The translations under genes and the position numbers were made by a program. DNA of 64,000 bases from Pseudomonadales bacterium (lineage in GTDB: Bacteria; Pseudomonadota; Gammaproteobacteria; Pseudomonadales; Ketobacteraceae), in contig JAGUVW010000011.1 in assembly GCA_020062665.1 (NCBI GenBank), positions 186,001 to 250,000 of the forward strand, in the 5' to 3' direction. Every line of letters begins with the position of its first letter. Positions within the stretch are counted from its first letter, which is position 1. This document shows positions 9,978-16,996 of the stretch, piece by piece. Under the pieces are notes generated by a model, which made no database searches, had not been told where the DNA came from, and worked only from the letters and a program-made list of their open reading frames with translations.

Positions 9978-10483
9978 CAGATTTCCTCTCCACGAATGCG
10001 GGCAACGTCTTTAAAAAATTCGGCAATCGCCTGCAGGATCATCAGCACGAATCCGATACACATTACCGCTTTAATGGGCCATAAATATGGACGCCAAGCG
10101 GTGCGGCTGCGCTGATCGTACTCAAGTGAATACATGGTGCTTTCGATGCCGCCATAGAGCAGCACACCCAAAAAGAACAACAGGAAGAAAACGGTGAAGG
10201 CATCGAACCAGGCTTTGGTGCGCGGCGACCAGTCGCCATAAAACAGGTCCATGCGCACGTTGGAGCCGAGTTGCAACGCATAGGCACCACCCAGAATGTA
10301 GTAACCCACCATCAGGAACTGCGCCAGTTCCAGCGTCCACAGCGACGGCATAAAAAATGTCTTGGAAATGGAAGACCACAGCAGCACCCCCGCCATCAGA
10401 AAAACACCGTACATCACCGCGCGCCCGATGCGGCGATTCATGGCTTCGACAATGTGAACGTAACGCTTGATAAAACCCGGCAT
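9977..10483 (-). CDS. TRAP transporter small permease, DctQ family
   Basis: The preferred ATG is 10483, with a GGAAG site about 9 bp upstream, giving 168 residues. The protein has four predicted membrane segments and the DctQ-type loop GGAYALQLGSNVRMDLFYGDW. DctQ pairs with DctM in tripartite ATP-independent periplasmic transporters. It is the first gene of the minus-strand eut operon and is divergent from eutR, with a ~170 bp shared control region (10484-10655). Confidence 0.92.
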   Translation of the reverse strand: MPGFIKRYVHIVEAMNRRIGRAVMYGVFLMAGVLLWSSISKTFFMPSLWTLELAQFLMVGYYILGGAYALQLGSNVRMDLFYGDWSPRTKAWFDAFTVFFLLFFLGVLLYGGIESTMYSLEYDQRSRTAWRPYLWPIKAVMCIGFVLMILQAIAEFFKDVARIRGEEI

Positions 10484-10655
10484 GCGAAAGACTTCCACGG
10501 CATAACTTTTGCCCAGTCCTGATACTAAGAAGATCCTAACCATGAGGGGTAACGAAAAACCGCAAAAAATGAAACACCCTTTTATTTCATGCAGATACGC
10601 TGAAAGTGCTGAATCCTATGGGCGGAATTGGACATTGGCGGGGAGGCGAATAGCG

Positions 10656-11624
10656 GTGGCAAACATTAACGACGCACCAAAACTGCGCGCCACGTTTCAC
10701 AAAACGGAAGCCTTTGATGCAGATTTACATGCAGCCAACCTGACAAACTGGCAGCAGGAATACGATCAGACCAGCCGCGGCAACTTTTATGGCAGCATCG
10801 TGGAGTTGGCTTTTCATGATCTGCAGGTTTTTTGCGAGCACACCAGCCAGGCGCTGCAGCAGAAGTGTATTGTCTGGCCGGATTCTGTTTGGCTGGGCAT
10901 TCCTCGCGACGCCCAGCAGGAGAGTCGCATCAATGGTCTGAGTATCCGCCCCAACGACATTATGTGCCGCCCCGGCAGCTGCGAATTTCACCTGACGACA
11001 CCGCCAGATTTTGATATTTACGGATTGGTGGTGAAGCAGGATGCCCTCGACGAGTTGGCCCGCATCCACGATGTAGACATCAACCAATCGGAGCTGCATA
11101 CTCATGGCCGGCTTCACGTGCCGGAAAAAACGCTGCGGGACATTCGCTATCTGCTGACCCATTTGCTGGATTCAGAAAGCAACTGCACGGCAACTCGCAC
11201 CACCCACGACGTCATCATGATTGGCCTGCTGGAGATTCTCAGAACCAACACGCCAAAGCCTGCAAAGACCCGCAGCTATCAGCATCGCAAACGGGTTGTG
11301 GATATTGCCCGCGCCTTTATCGAAGCCAATCAGGAAGAAACCGTCACGATTACGGATCTGTGCAAAGTCTGCCACGTCAGTCAACGCACATTGCAATACA
11401 GTTTTGAAAGCATCCTGGGCATCAGTCCGATCCAGTACCTGCGTATTTCCCGCCTGAATGGTGTACGCCGCGCGTTGTTGCAAAGCGATGGCAGCGATCA
11501 CGTCACCGACATCGCTGCACAATGGGGTTTCTGGCATATGAGTCAGTTTGCCAAGGACTACGGCAATCTGTTTGGGGAAAGGCCGTCGCAGACGCTGGAG
11601 TGGCGCACGCAATCAAATCTGTAA
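10656..11624 (+). CDS. eutR: AraC-family transcriptional activator of the eut genes (EutR-like)
   Basis: Over most of its length the protein parallels E. coli EutR: TNWQQEYDQ, LAFHDLQVFCEHTSQALQQ, CIVWPDSVWLGIP and a C-terminal double HTH with TITDLCKVCHVSQRTLQYSF and AAQWGFWHMSQFAKDY. EutR binds ethanolamine and cobalamin and activates eut transcription. The frame is open from 10509. I favour the GTG at 10656, 9 bp after a strong GGGGAGG, giving 322 residues; ATGs at 10542 and 10569 are alternatives that would add up to 38 residues. It is divergent from the TRAP/eutBC operon, which is its likely target. Confidence 0.9.
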   Translation: MANINDAPKLRATFHKTEAFDADLHAANLTNWQQEYDQTSRGNFYGSIVELAFHDLQVFCEHTSQALQQKCIVWPDSVWLGIPRDAQQESRINGLSIRPNDIMCRPGSCEFHLTTPPDFDIYGLVVKQDALDELARIHDVDINQSELHTHGRLHVPEKTLRDIRYLLTHLLDSESNCTATRTTHDVIMIGLLEILRTNTPKPAKTRSYQHRKRVVDIARAFIEANQEETVTITDLCKVCHVSQRTLQYSFESILGISPIQYLRISRLNGVRRALLQSDGSDHVTDIAAQWGFWHMSQFAKDYGNLFGERPSQTLEWRTQSNL

Positions 11625-11628
11625 ATTC

Positions 11629-12108
11629 TCACAACCCCAACGCGTCAAGACCCGGATGGTCATCCGGGCGCCGCCCTCGTGGCCAGTGGTATTTTCTTTC
11701 GTGCTCTCCAATAGGCAGGTCATTGATGCTGGCAATGCGACGACACATGAAACCCTGCTGATCAAACTCCCAGTTTTCGTTGCCGTAGGATCGGTACCAA
11801 TTGCCGGAATCGTCATGCCATTCATACGCAAACCTGACGGCGATACGATGATCGTGAAAGGCCCAGAGTTCTTTAATCAATCGATAATCCAGCTCTTTAA
11901 CCCACTTGCGCGTGAGAAACTGCACGATCTGTTCCCTTCCCGTCAGAAACTCGGAACGGTTGCGCCAAACACAATCCGGGGTATAGGCCAATGACACTTT
12001 TACGGGATCGCGGGAGTTCCATGCGTCTTCTGCCAGACGCACTTTCTGCCTTGCGGTTTCAATCGAAAATGGAGGAAAAGGCGGCCTTGGATTCTCAGTG
12101 GAACTCAT
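11629..12108 (-). CDS. DUF1348 / SnoaL-like NTF2-fold protein
   Basis: 159 residues from the ATG at 12108, preceded by GGGAGA. The protein matches the DUF1348 family of NTF2-like cone-shaped proteins: [20 protein letters not shown]-like [20 protein letters not shown], and a C-terminal [11 protein letters not shown] with [16 protein letters not shown]. The biochemical function of this family is not established. It is convergent with eutR (4 bp between stops) and may be an independent gene; nothing ties it to ethanolamine metabolism. Confidence 0.85.
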   Translation of the reverse strand: MSSTENPRPPFPPFSIETARQKVRLAEDAWNSRDPVKVSLAYTPDCVWRNRSEFLTGREQIVQFLTRKWVKELDYRLIKELWAFHDHRIAVRFAYEWHDDSGNWYRSYGNENWEFDQQGFMCRRIASINDLPIGEHERKYHWPRGRRPDDHPGLDALGL

Positions 12109-12403
12109 TTCAATCTCCCTAGTATGCAAACCCCGGACAGTGCCCCAACATCACAGCTGGAAGCGGTTCGCGTTCGAATTTAGCAAGGATACCGCATCAT
12201 CACAAAGACATCGGTACCCTGCAATGGGCTTTCTGCGCCTGGCAGGTTGTCCTATCCAACACAACAATCCGCGCACCGAGATAGCGGCGCCCGCACCACA
12301 ACTTGGCAAATTCCCTTCCCTCGCAACCCCATCCAACGGCTGTTTCCCGTCAAAACCACCCCTCATTCACGCCGTTGCACCATTCTGGCCTGTGCCAGAC
12401 TGA

Positions 12404-12420
12404 TTGGCACGCTCCCTGCT
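12404..12420 (+). promoter_or_regulatory. Sigma-54 (-24/-12) promoter of the substrate-binding protein gene
   Basis: TTGGCACGCTCCCTGCT fits the YTGGCACGrNNNTTGCW consensus at 14 of 14 positions except two, with the invariant GG (12406-12407) and GC (12418-12419) exactly 10 bp apart. Transcription would begin near 12431, about 60 bp before the ATG at 12493. An inverted repeat GTGCCA/TGGCAC (12392-12410) overlaps the -24 element. The rest of the 384-bp gap 12109-12492 holds no gene I can support and could carry activator sites. Confidence 0.7.
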
Positions 12421-12449
12421 CCGTCACTTACAGGCGCCAACCCTGATAG

Positions 12450-12460
12450 TACAAGCTGAA
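12450..12460. promoter_or_regulatory. Shared downstream element, copy 1 (TACAAGCTGAA)
   Basis: The 11-mer TACAAGCTGAA occurs here and again at 14204-14214, each time 31-32 bp after the -12 GC of a sigma-54 promoter. The surrounding sequence is an imperfect palindrome (CTGATAGTACAAG here, CTGTTAATACAAG at the second copy). It could be an operator for the GntR regulator encoded at 16248, but that is inference. Confidence 0.5.
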
Positions 12461-12492
12461 CCTTCCCGCTTAAGACCCATAAAGGTGAACGT

Positions 12493-13884
12493 ATGCTGAA
12501 AAAAATACTCGTGCCCACCCTTGCGACGTTGCTGCTGGGGACCACCGCACACGCAGAAACCATCCGTGTTGGCATCGGCCACCAGAGTACGGTGACCAAC
12601 ACCGTGTCTGGCGGCATCGTGCTGGAGAAACTCAAACTGGTGGAAAAGCACCTGCCCAAGGACGGCAAATACGCCAAGGCCAAATACGACATCGTGTACC
12701 AGGACTACACGTCGGGGCCACCCATCACCAACCAGATGCTGGCGAATAAGCTGGAGTTCGGCGTGATGGGGGATTACCCACTGATCGTCAACGGCGCCAA
12801 GTTTCAGGAAACCGGCAAGCTGGAAACCAAATTCATCGCCGTCACCGGCTACAACCTCAAAGGCACTGGCAACGGCATCGTGGTGCCAGTGAATTCCCCG
12901 GTGCAGACACTGGCGGATCTGAAAGGCAAATCCATCTCGACCCCCATCGGCAGTGCCGCCTGGGGCATGACGCTGAAGGTGCTGCGGGATCATGATCTGA
13001 TGGACAAGGTGGATCTGCGTGACCAGAGCCCGCCAGTGGGCGTAGCCAATATCGCCACCGGCAAGATCGATGCCCATGCGGATTTCTGTCCGTGGTCGGA
13101 GGTGATGGAATTCCGCGGCACCGGGCGCAAGATTTTCGATGGCAGCGAAGCGGGGATTCCGACTTTCCACGGCATTGTGGTGCGCGATGACTATGCGAAG
13201 AAATATCCGGAAGTGGTGACCGCCGTGTTGAAAGCCACCCTCGAAGCCCAGCAGTGGATTCGCGATGACCCCATGCGCGCGGCGGTGTCGGTGTCGGAGT
13301 GGACCGGCATCGAAAAGGAAGTGCTGTATCTGTATTTCAGCGAAGGCGGTATCACCACCGTGGATGCCAGCATCAAGCCACAGTGGATCGACGCCATGAA
13401 ATACGATCACGCGCTGCTGCAGAAGGAACGGGATGTGCCACCGCTGGATTTCGCCAAGTGGGTGGATGCCACCTACATCAAGCAGGCGTACGCCGAGATG
13501 GGGCTTTCCTATGAAAACGCGGTGGGCAGTGTCGTGTCGCCCATCCCGTCCAACCCGGCCCTGAAGCCCGCGGAGATCTGGTTTGCGCAGGAAGGCATCG
13601 TCAAATATGACACGGTCAGCGCGATGCTCGATGCCTATCAGGCCGCCGGCAGCAGCGGCAAAACGGTGAATGCCGCCTATGTCTATGACAAACCGACGGG
13701 GCTCAAACTGTTTGGCAAGAGTGCGTTTCTGGTGGTGCAGAATTCCGGCGAGGTGCTGGCGTTCATGAAGAAACCGGATGCACTGGCGTTCATGGCGGAA
13801 AGTGGCGGCAAGCTGGCATCACTGACGGCCAGCGGACTGGTTTTTGCCAGCGCAGCGCTGCCGCAGGAATCGGTAGTGCGCTGA
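12493..13884 (+). CDS. ABC transporter periplasmic substrate-binding protein (SsuA/TauA/NMT1-like) with C-terminal extension
   Basis: 463 residues with a Sec signal peptide ending near THA-HAE (residue 22). The core has the nitrate/sulfonate/taurine-binding layout: IRVGIGHQSTVTN at the start of the mature chain, LANKLEFGVMGDYPLIVNGA, and LADLKGKSISTPIGSAAWGMTLKVL. The protein is some 130 residues longer than SsuA or TauA. In the tail, about residues 404-446 (KLFGKSAFLVV...FMKKPDALAFMAESGGK) resemble the C-terminal segment of NosL-type proteins, without the NosL copper-binding Cys. The gene has its own sigma-54 promoter and terminator, and the matching permease and ATPase follow at 14230 and 15252. 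The ligand is unknown, probably a small oxyanion or sulfonate. Confidence 0.85.
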   Translation: MLKKILVPTLATLLLGTTAHAETIRVGIGHQSTVTNTVSGGIVLEKLKLVEKHLPKDGKYAKAKYDIVYQDYTSGPPITNQMLANKLEFGVMGDYPLIVNGAKFQETGKLETKFIAVTGYNLKGTGNGIVVPVNSPVQTLADLKGKSISTPIGSAAWGMTLKVLRDHDLMDKVDLRDQSPPVGVANIATGKIDAHADFCPWSEVMEFRGTGRKIFDGSEAGIPTFHGIVVRDDYAKKYPEVVTAVLKATLEAQQWIRDDPMRAAVSVSEWTGIEKEVLYLYFSEGGITTVDASIKPQWIDAMKYDHALLQKERDVPPLDFAKWVDATYIKQAYAEMGLSYENAVGSVVSPIPSNPALKPAEIWFAQEGIVKYDTVSAMLDAYQAAGSSGKTVNAAYVYDKPTGLKLFGKSAFLVVQNSGEVLAFMKKPDALAFMAESGGKLASLTASGLVFASAALPQESVVR

Positions 13885-13918
13885 TTCCGCTGCAACCGAA
13901 ATCTGATTCCGTTTACCC

Positions 13919-13947
13919 AGCGTGGCCCAGTGCCACGCTTTTTTTTT
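13919..13947 (+). terminator. Rho-independent terminator after the binding-protein gene
   Basis: Perfect 8-bp stem AGCGTGGC/GCCACGCT with a 5-nt loop, followed by a run of nine T. It separates the binding-protein transcript from the permease operon. The remaining gap 13948-14229 contains no gene, only the second sigma-54 promoter and shared element. Confidence 0.9.
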
Positions 13948-14156
13948 GCCCGCGCGATGGGTGCCCCTTTCACTTGTGATATCAAGCCAGCGCCTCCCGC
14001 ACAAAAATGCGCACCAAGGCAGACAGCAAAATCCGCCACGCACCAGCAGCGCGCAGATCATCGCGTGCAAAAACACTCATCAACCAAACGTTCGCTAGAA
14101 TTTTTCAGTCGCCAAATCAGCACGTTAGCAACTTTCCTGCGGAGTCGCCTGCAGAA

Positions 14157-14173
14157 CTGGCACGACTTCTGCG
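14157..14173 (+). promoter_or_regulatory. Sigma-54 (-24/-12) promoter of the permease/AprA-like operon
   Basis: CTGGCACGACTTCTGCG matches the -24/-12 consensus, with GG at 14159-14160 and GC at 14171-14172, again 10 bp apart. A start site near 14184 would give a ~45-nt leader. It mirrors the promoter at 12404 in both sequence and distance to the shared TACAAGCTGAA element. Confidence 0.7.
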
Positions 14174-14203
14174 ATGACTAACCTGCGCGTCATAACCTGT
14201 TAA

Positions 14204-14214
14204 TACAAGCTGAA
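14204..14214. promoter_or_regulatory. Shared downstream element, copy 2 (TACAAGCTGAA)
   Basis: Second copy of the 11-mer found at 12450-12460, 32 bp after the -12 GC of the promoter at 14157 and 15 bp before the permease start codon. Its overlap with the leader near the ribosome-binding site (GTAAGGG) would let a bound repressor block transcription. Confidence 0.5.
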
Positions 14215-14229
14215 GTAAGGGAATCGATC

Positions 14230-15192
14230 ATGCGAACGAAAGCGACACCAGCTCCGGCTCTCGTCCTGCAAGGCGACGAAATCGCTGCCGGGTTCACCAC
14301 CAGCGGGCGGCCACATGCAGCTGCAGACACCGCAGCGGCAATGCCCATCAACAGCGCGAACGATAGCGCAATACCGGCGCTTCACTCACGTCCGGCAGCC
14401 ATCAAAAAATGGTTTCAGCAAAAGGGCCGCCATATCGCGGTGCGTATTTTTGCCATCATTCTGGCCGCGGGACTATGGCAAGCCGCATCGGCCAACGAGT
14501 GGAATTTCCTGCTCAACTTCGAAAACATTCCCACGCCAGTAACGGTGGGCAACGAGTTCGTGGAGCAGCTGCAGAATCCCACCTTCTACACCCATCTGGG
14601 CGTCAGCATCAAACGCATCCTGATCGCCTATGTGCTCGCCGCGCTGCTGGGAATTTTTCTGGGTGTGCTGATGGGCCGCTACGCGGTGGTGGAAGACATT
14701 TTCATTCCCTACATCGAAATCCTGCGGCCGATTCCCGCCGTGGCGTGGATTCCGCTGTCGATCCTGATGCTGCCCACCGAGGAATCCAGCATCATCTTCA
14801 TCACCTTTCTCGGCGCGCTGTTCCCCATCGTGCTGAACACCCTGCATGGGGTGGAGCAAACCCCGTCCACGCTGGTGCGGGCAGCGCGTTCGTTCGGCGC
14901 CAGCGATCGCGCCATCCTCTGGCACGTCATCATTCCGGGCGCCATGCCCAGCATCGTCGCGGGGCTCGCCATCGGGATGGGCGTGGCCTGGTTTTCACTG
15001 CTGGCGGGGGAAATCATCAGCGGTCAGTACGGCATCGGTTACTTCACCTGGACGTCGTATCAGATGGTGGAATACCCGCACATCATCATCGGCATGCTGA
15101 TGATCGGCGCGCTCGGCACCACCTCCACGGCGCTAGTGAAACTCGCGGCGAAACCGCTGCTGCGCTGGCAGAGTGACAAAGGTTCGCGCTGA
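14230..15192 (+). CDS. ABC transporter permease (SsuC/TauC-like)
   Basis: A 320-residue inner-membrane permease of the nitrate/sulfonate/taurine family. The BPD_transp_1 domain has about six membrane helices and the EAA loop, seen as RAARSFGASDRAILWHVIIPGAMPSI. The hydrophobic core starts near residue 75. The first ~60 residues are rich in Ala and polar residues and are longer than in SsuC, so a start further downstream cannot be excluded; however the ATG at 14230 follows TAAGGGAA at good spacing. First gene of a nine-cistron unit running to 21372. Confidence 0.9.
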   Translation: MRTKATPAPALVLQGDEIAAGFTTSGRPHAAADTAAAMPINSANDSAIPALHSRPAAIKKWFQQKGRHIAVRIFAIILAAGLWQAASANEWNFLLNFENIPTPVTVGNEFVEQLQNPTFYTHLGVSIKRILIAYVLAALLGIFLGVLMGRYAVVEDIFIPYIEILRPIPAVAWIPLSILMLPTEESSIIFITFLGALFPIVLNTLHGVEQTPSTLVRAARSFGASDRAILWHVIIPGAMPSIVAGLAIGMGVAWFSLLAGEIISGQYGIGYFTWTSYQMVEYPHIIIGMLMIGALGTTSTALVKLAAKPLLRWQSDKGSR

Positions 15193-15251
15193 TATCAGCG
15201 AGCGACGTTGTAGACGAAACTTGCAGACTGTTTTGAACACCGGGGGACACC

Positions 15252-16130
15252 ATGGAAACATCTTCGCTGGAAAAACCACAGGCACGCACGGTGTTGCGCT
15301 ATCCCTCCACCGACACCTTGCGCCGGCGCCAACAGCACAATCGCGGCCATGTGTCGATTGCGGATCTGAGCATCCGTTTCGGCCAGGACGCCAACGCCCA
15401 CATTGCAGTACAGAATTTCAACCTCACCATCGAGCCCGGTGAATTTGTCTGCCTGCTGGGGCCATCCGGCTGCGGCAAATCCACGGTGATGAATGCACTG
15501 GCCGGCTTTATCAAGGCATCACAGGGCAATGTACAGCTGGATGGAAAAACGGTGGAAAAGCCAGGGCCGGATCGCGGCATGGTGTTCCAGCAGCACTCGC
15601 TGCTGCCCTGGAAAACCGTGCTGGAAAATGTTGCCTTCGGCCCGCTGATGACCGGCGCCACCAAATCCCAGGCGGAAAGTCTGGCGCGCACCTTTCTCGA
15701 AGTGGTCGGCCTGTCCGCCTACGCGGAACGTTTTCCCAACACGTTGTCCGGCGGCATGCAGCAGCGCGTGGGTATCGCCCGCGCACTGGCAAATTATCCT
15801 TCCGTGCTGCTGATGGACGAGCCCTTCGGCGCCCTCGACGCGCAGACACGCCACATGATGCAGGAAAACCTGCTGGAGATCTGGAGCGAGTTTCGCAACA
15901 CCGTGCTGTTCGTCACCCACGACATCGATGAAGCGGTGTATCTCGCGGATCGCGTCATCGTGATGAGTGCGGCGCCTGGCCGGCTGATCGAAGACATCCG
16001 CATCGATCTGCCCCGCCCCCGCACCGAGGATGTTTACAGCGATCCGGCCTTCATCAGCATCAAGCAACGCTGTCTGAAGCTGATCCGCGACGAAACCATG
16101 AAAGCCTTCGCCCAACAGAATCAGGCCTGA
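15252..16130 (+). CDS. ABC transporter ATP-binding protein (SsuB/TauB-like)
   Basis: 292 residues. The ATPase motifs are complete: Walker A GPSGCGKST at 70-78, Q-loop in VFQQHSLLPW, signature LSGGMQQR at 165-172, Walker B LLMDE at 186-190 and the H-loop in FVTHDIDEAVYLADR. The first ~35 residues are an Arg/Gln-rich extension not seen in short SsuB proteins. It energises the permease encoded 59 bp upstream. The start follows GGGGGACACC. Confidence 0.95.
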   Translation: METSSLEKPQARTVLRYPSTDTLRRRQQHNRGHVSIADLSIRFGQDANAHIAVQNFNLTIEPGEFVCLLGPSGCGKSTVMNALAGFIKASQGNVQLDGKTVEKPGPDRGMVFQQHSLLPWKTVLENVAFGPLMTGATKSQAESLARTFLEVVGLSAYAERFPNTLSGGMQQRVGIARALANYPSVLLMDEPFGALDAQTRHMMQENLLEIWSEFRNTVLFVTHDIDEAVYLADRVIVMSAAPGRLIEDIRIDLPRPRTEDVYSDPAFISIKQRCLKLIRDETMKAFAQQNQA

Positions 16131-16152
16131 CGCAATCCGGAGGAATACCACC

Positions 16153-16251
16153 ATGATCCTGCGCTCCACAACCCTGTGCACCACTGCCAGACAACCTGTC
16201 CGCACCGGTTATGACAAGCCGCAATCGCCGACCAGGAGGAACAGAACATGA
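16153..16251 (+). CDS. Possible 32-residue small ORF coupled to the GntR gene
   Basis: An ATG at 16153 sits 7 bp after a strong CGGAGGAAT ribosome-binding site. It opens a 32-codon frame whose TGA overlaps the start codon of the GntR gene (ATGA, 16248-16251), the arrangement of a translationally coupled upstream ORF. The peptide starts MILRSTTLCTTARQP and is basic and hydrophilic with one Cys, not a membrane peptide. I do not recognise a family. It may act only to couple or attenuate regulator synthesis, or be a chance frame; the ribosome-binding site argues for translation. Confidence 0.5.
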   Translation: MILRSTTLCTTARQPVRTGYDKPQSPTRRNRT

Positions 16252-16994
16252 GCGCGCTGCGTCCCTCATCCCGATCACCGCAACCACTGTACGTGCAGAT
16301 CAAGGAAACGCTTAAAAAGCAGATTCTGGAAGGCCACTATGCTCCCCACGAACGGCTGCCGTCCGAGAACGAACTGATGCAACTGTTTGGCGTGAGCCGC
16401 ATCACTGTGCGCCAGGCACTGCGGGATCTGTACAACGAAAAACTGGTGTTCAGCGCCCAGGGCAAAGGCACTTTTGTCAGCAAACCCAAAGCCGTGCAGG
16501 ACGTGCAGCACCTGCAGGGATTTGGCGAAGCCATGCACGCAAAAGGCTACGACACCTCCGCCCGCGTGATCAGCATTCGCGAGATCCGTCCCAACCGCGA
16601 TATTCAAACCGTGCTGAATCTGCCCAGCGGCCAGGATGTGCTGGAAATCAAACGGGTGCGCCACCTGAATCATGAACCGGTGTCGGTGGACACCTCGTAT
16701 TTCTCGCTGCAAGTGGGTCGTCGTCTGCAATATCGCGATCTGTCCCAGGATATTTTCCCGCTGCTGGAAAACCAGCTCGGCATAGAACTGGGCCACGCCG
16801 ACGTGCGCCTGGAAGCCCGCGCCGCCAGCGCCGACACCGCAGCCCTGCTCAACATCGCCGCTGGCTCGCCAGTAATGTGGGTGACGCGCCTCACCCACAC
16901 CCGCAATGGCGAACCACTGGATTACGAATACCTGCAATTCAAGGGCGACGCCTATCAATACCATTTCACCATCAATCGCAAGAAGGAGCACTGA
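16248..16994 (+). CDS. GntR-family transcriptional regulator (HutC/UTRA type)
   Basis: 248 residues. The winged helix at about 12-75 (LYVQIKETLKKQILEGHYAPHERLPSENEL, then FGVSRITVRQALRDL) is typical of GntR. The C-terminal UTRA effector-binding domain runs from about 95 to the end (IKRVRHLNHEPVSVDTSYF, and PLDYEYLQFKGDAYQYHF). HutC-type members usually repress until a pathway ligand binds UTRA. The gene lies inside the operon, 2 bp before the AprA-like gene, so it probably controls its own operon. The shared elements at 12450 and 14204 are candidate operators. The start has GGAGG 9 bp upstream. Confidence 0.92.
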   Translation: MSALRPSSRSPQPLYVQIKETLKKQILEGHYAPHERLPSENELMQLFGVSRITVRQALRDLYNEKLVFSAQGKGTFVSKPKAVQDVQHLQGFGEAMHAKGYDTSARVISIREIRPNRDIQTVLNLPSGQDVLEIKRVRHLNHEPVSVDTSYFSLQVGRRLQYRDLSQDIFPLLENQLGIELGHADVRLEARAASADTAALLNIAAGSPVMWVTRLTHTRNGEPLDYEYLQFKGDAYQYHFTINRKKEH

Positions 16995-16996
16995 TC

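Noticed and set aside
10499-10514. Sigma-54-like GG-N10-GC on the minus strand before dctQ
   Set aside because: It matches the consensus poorly outside the GG and GC, and would start transcription only a few bases before the chosen ATG, inside or past the ribosome-binding site.
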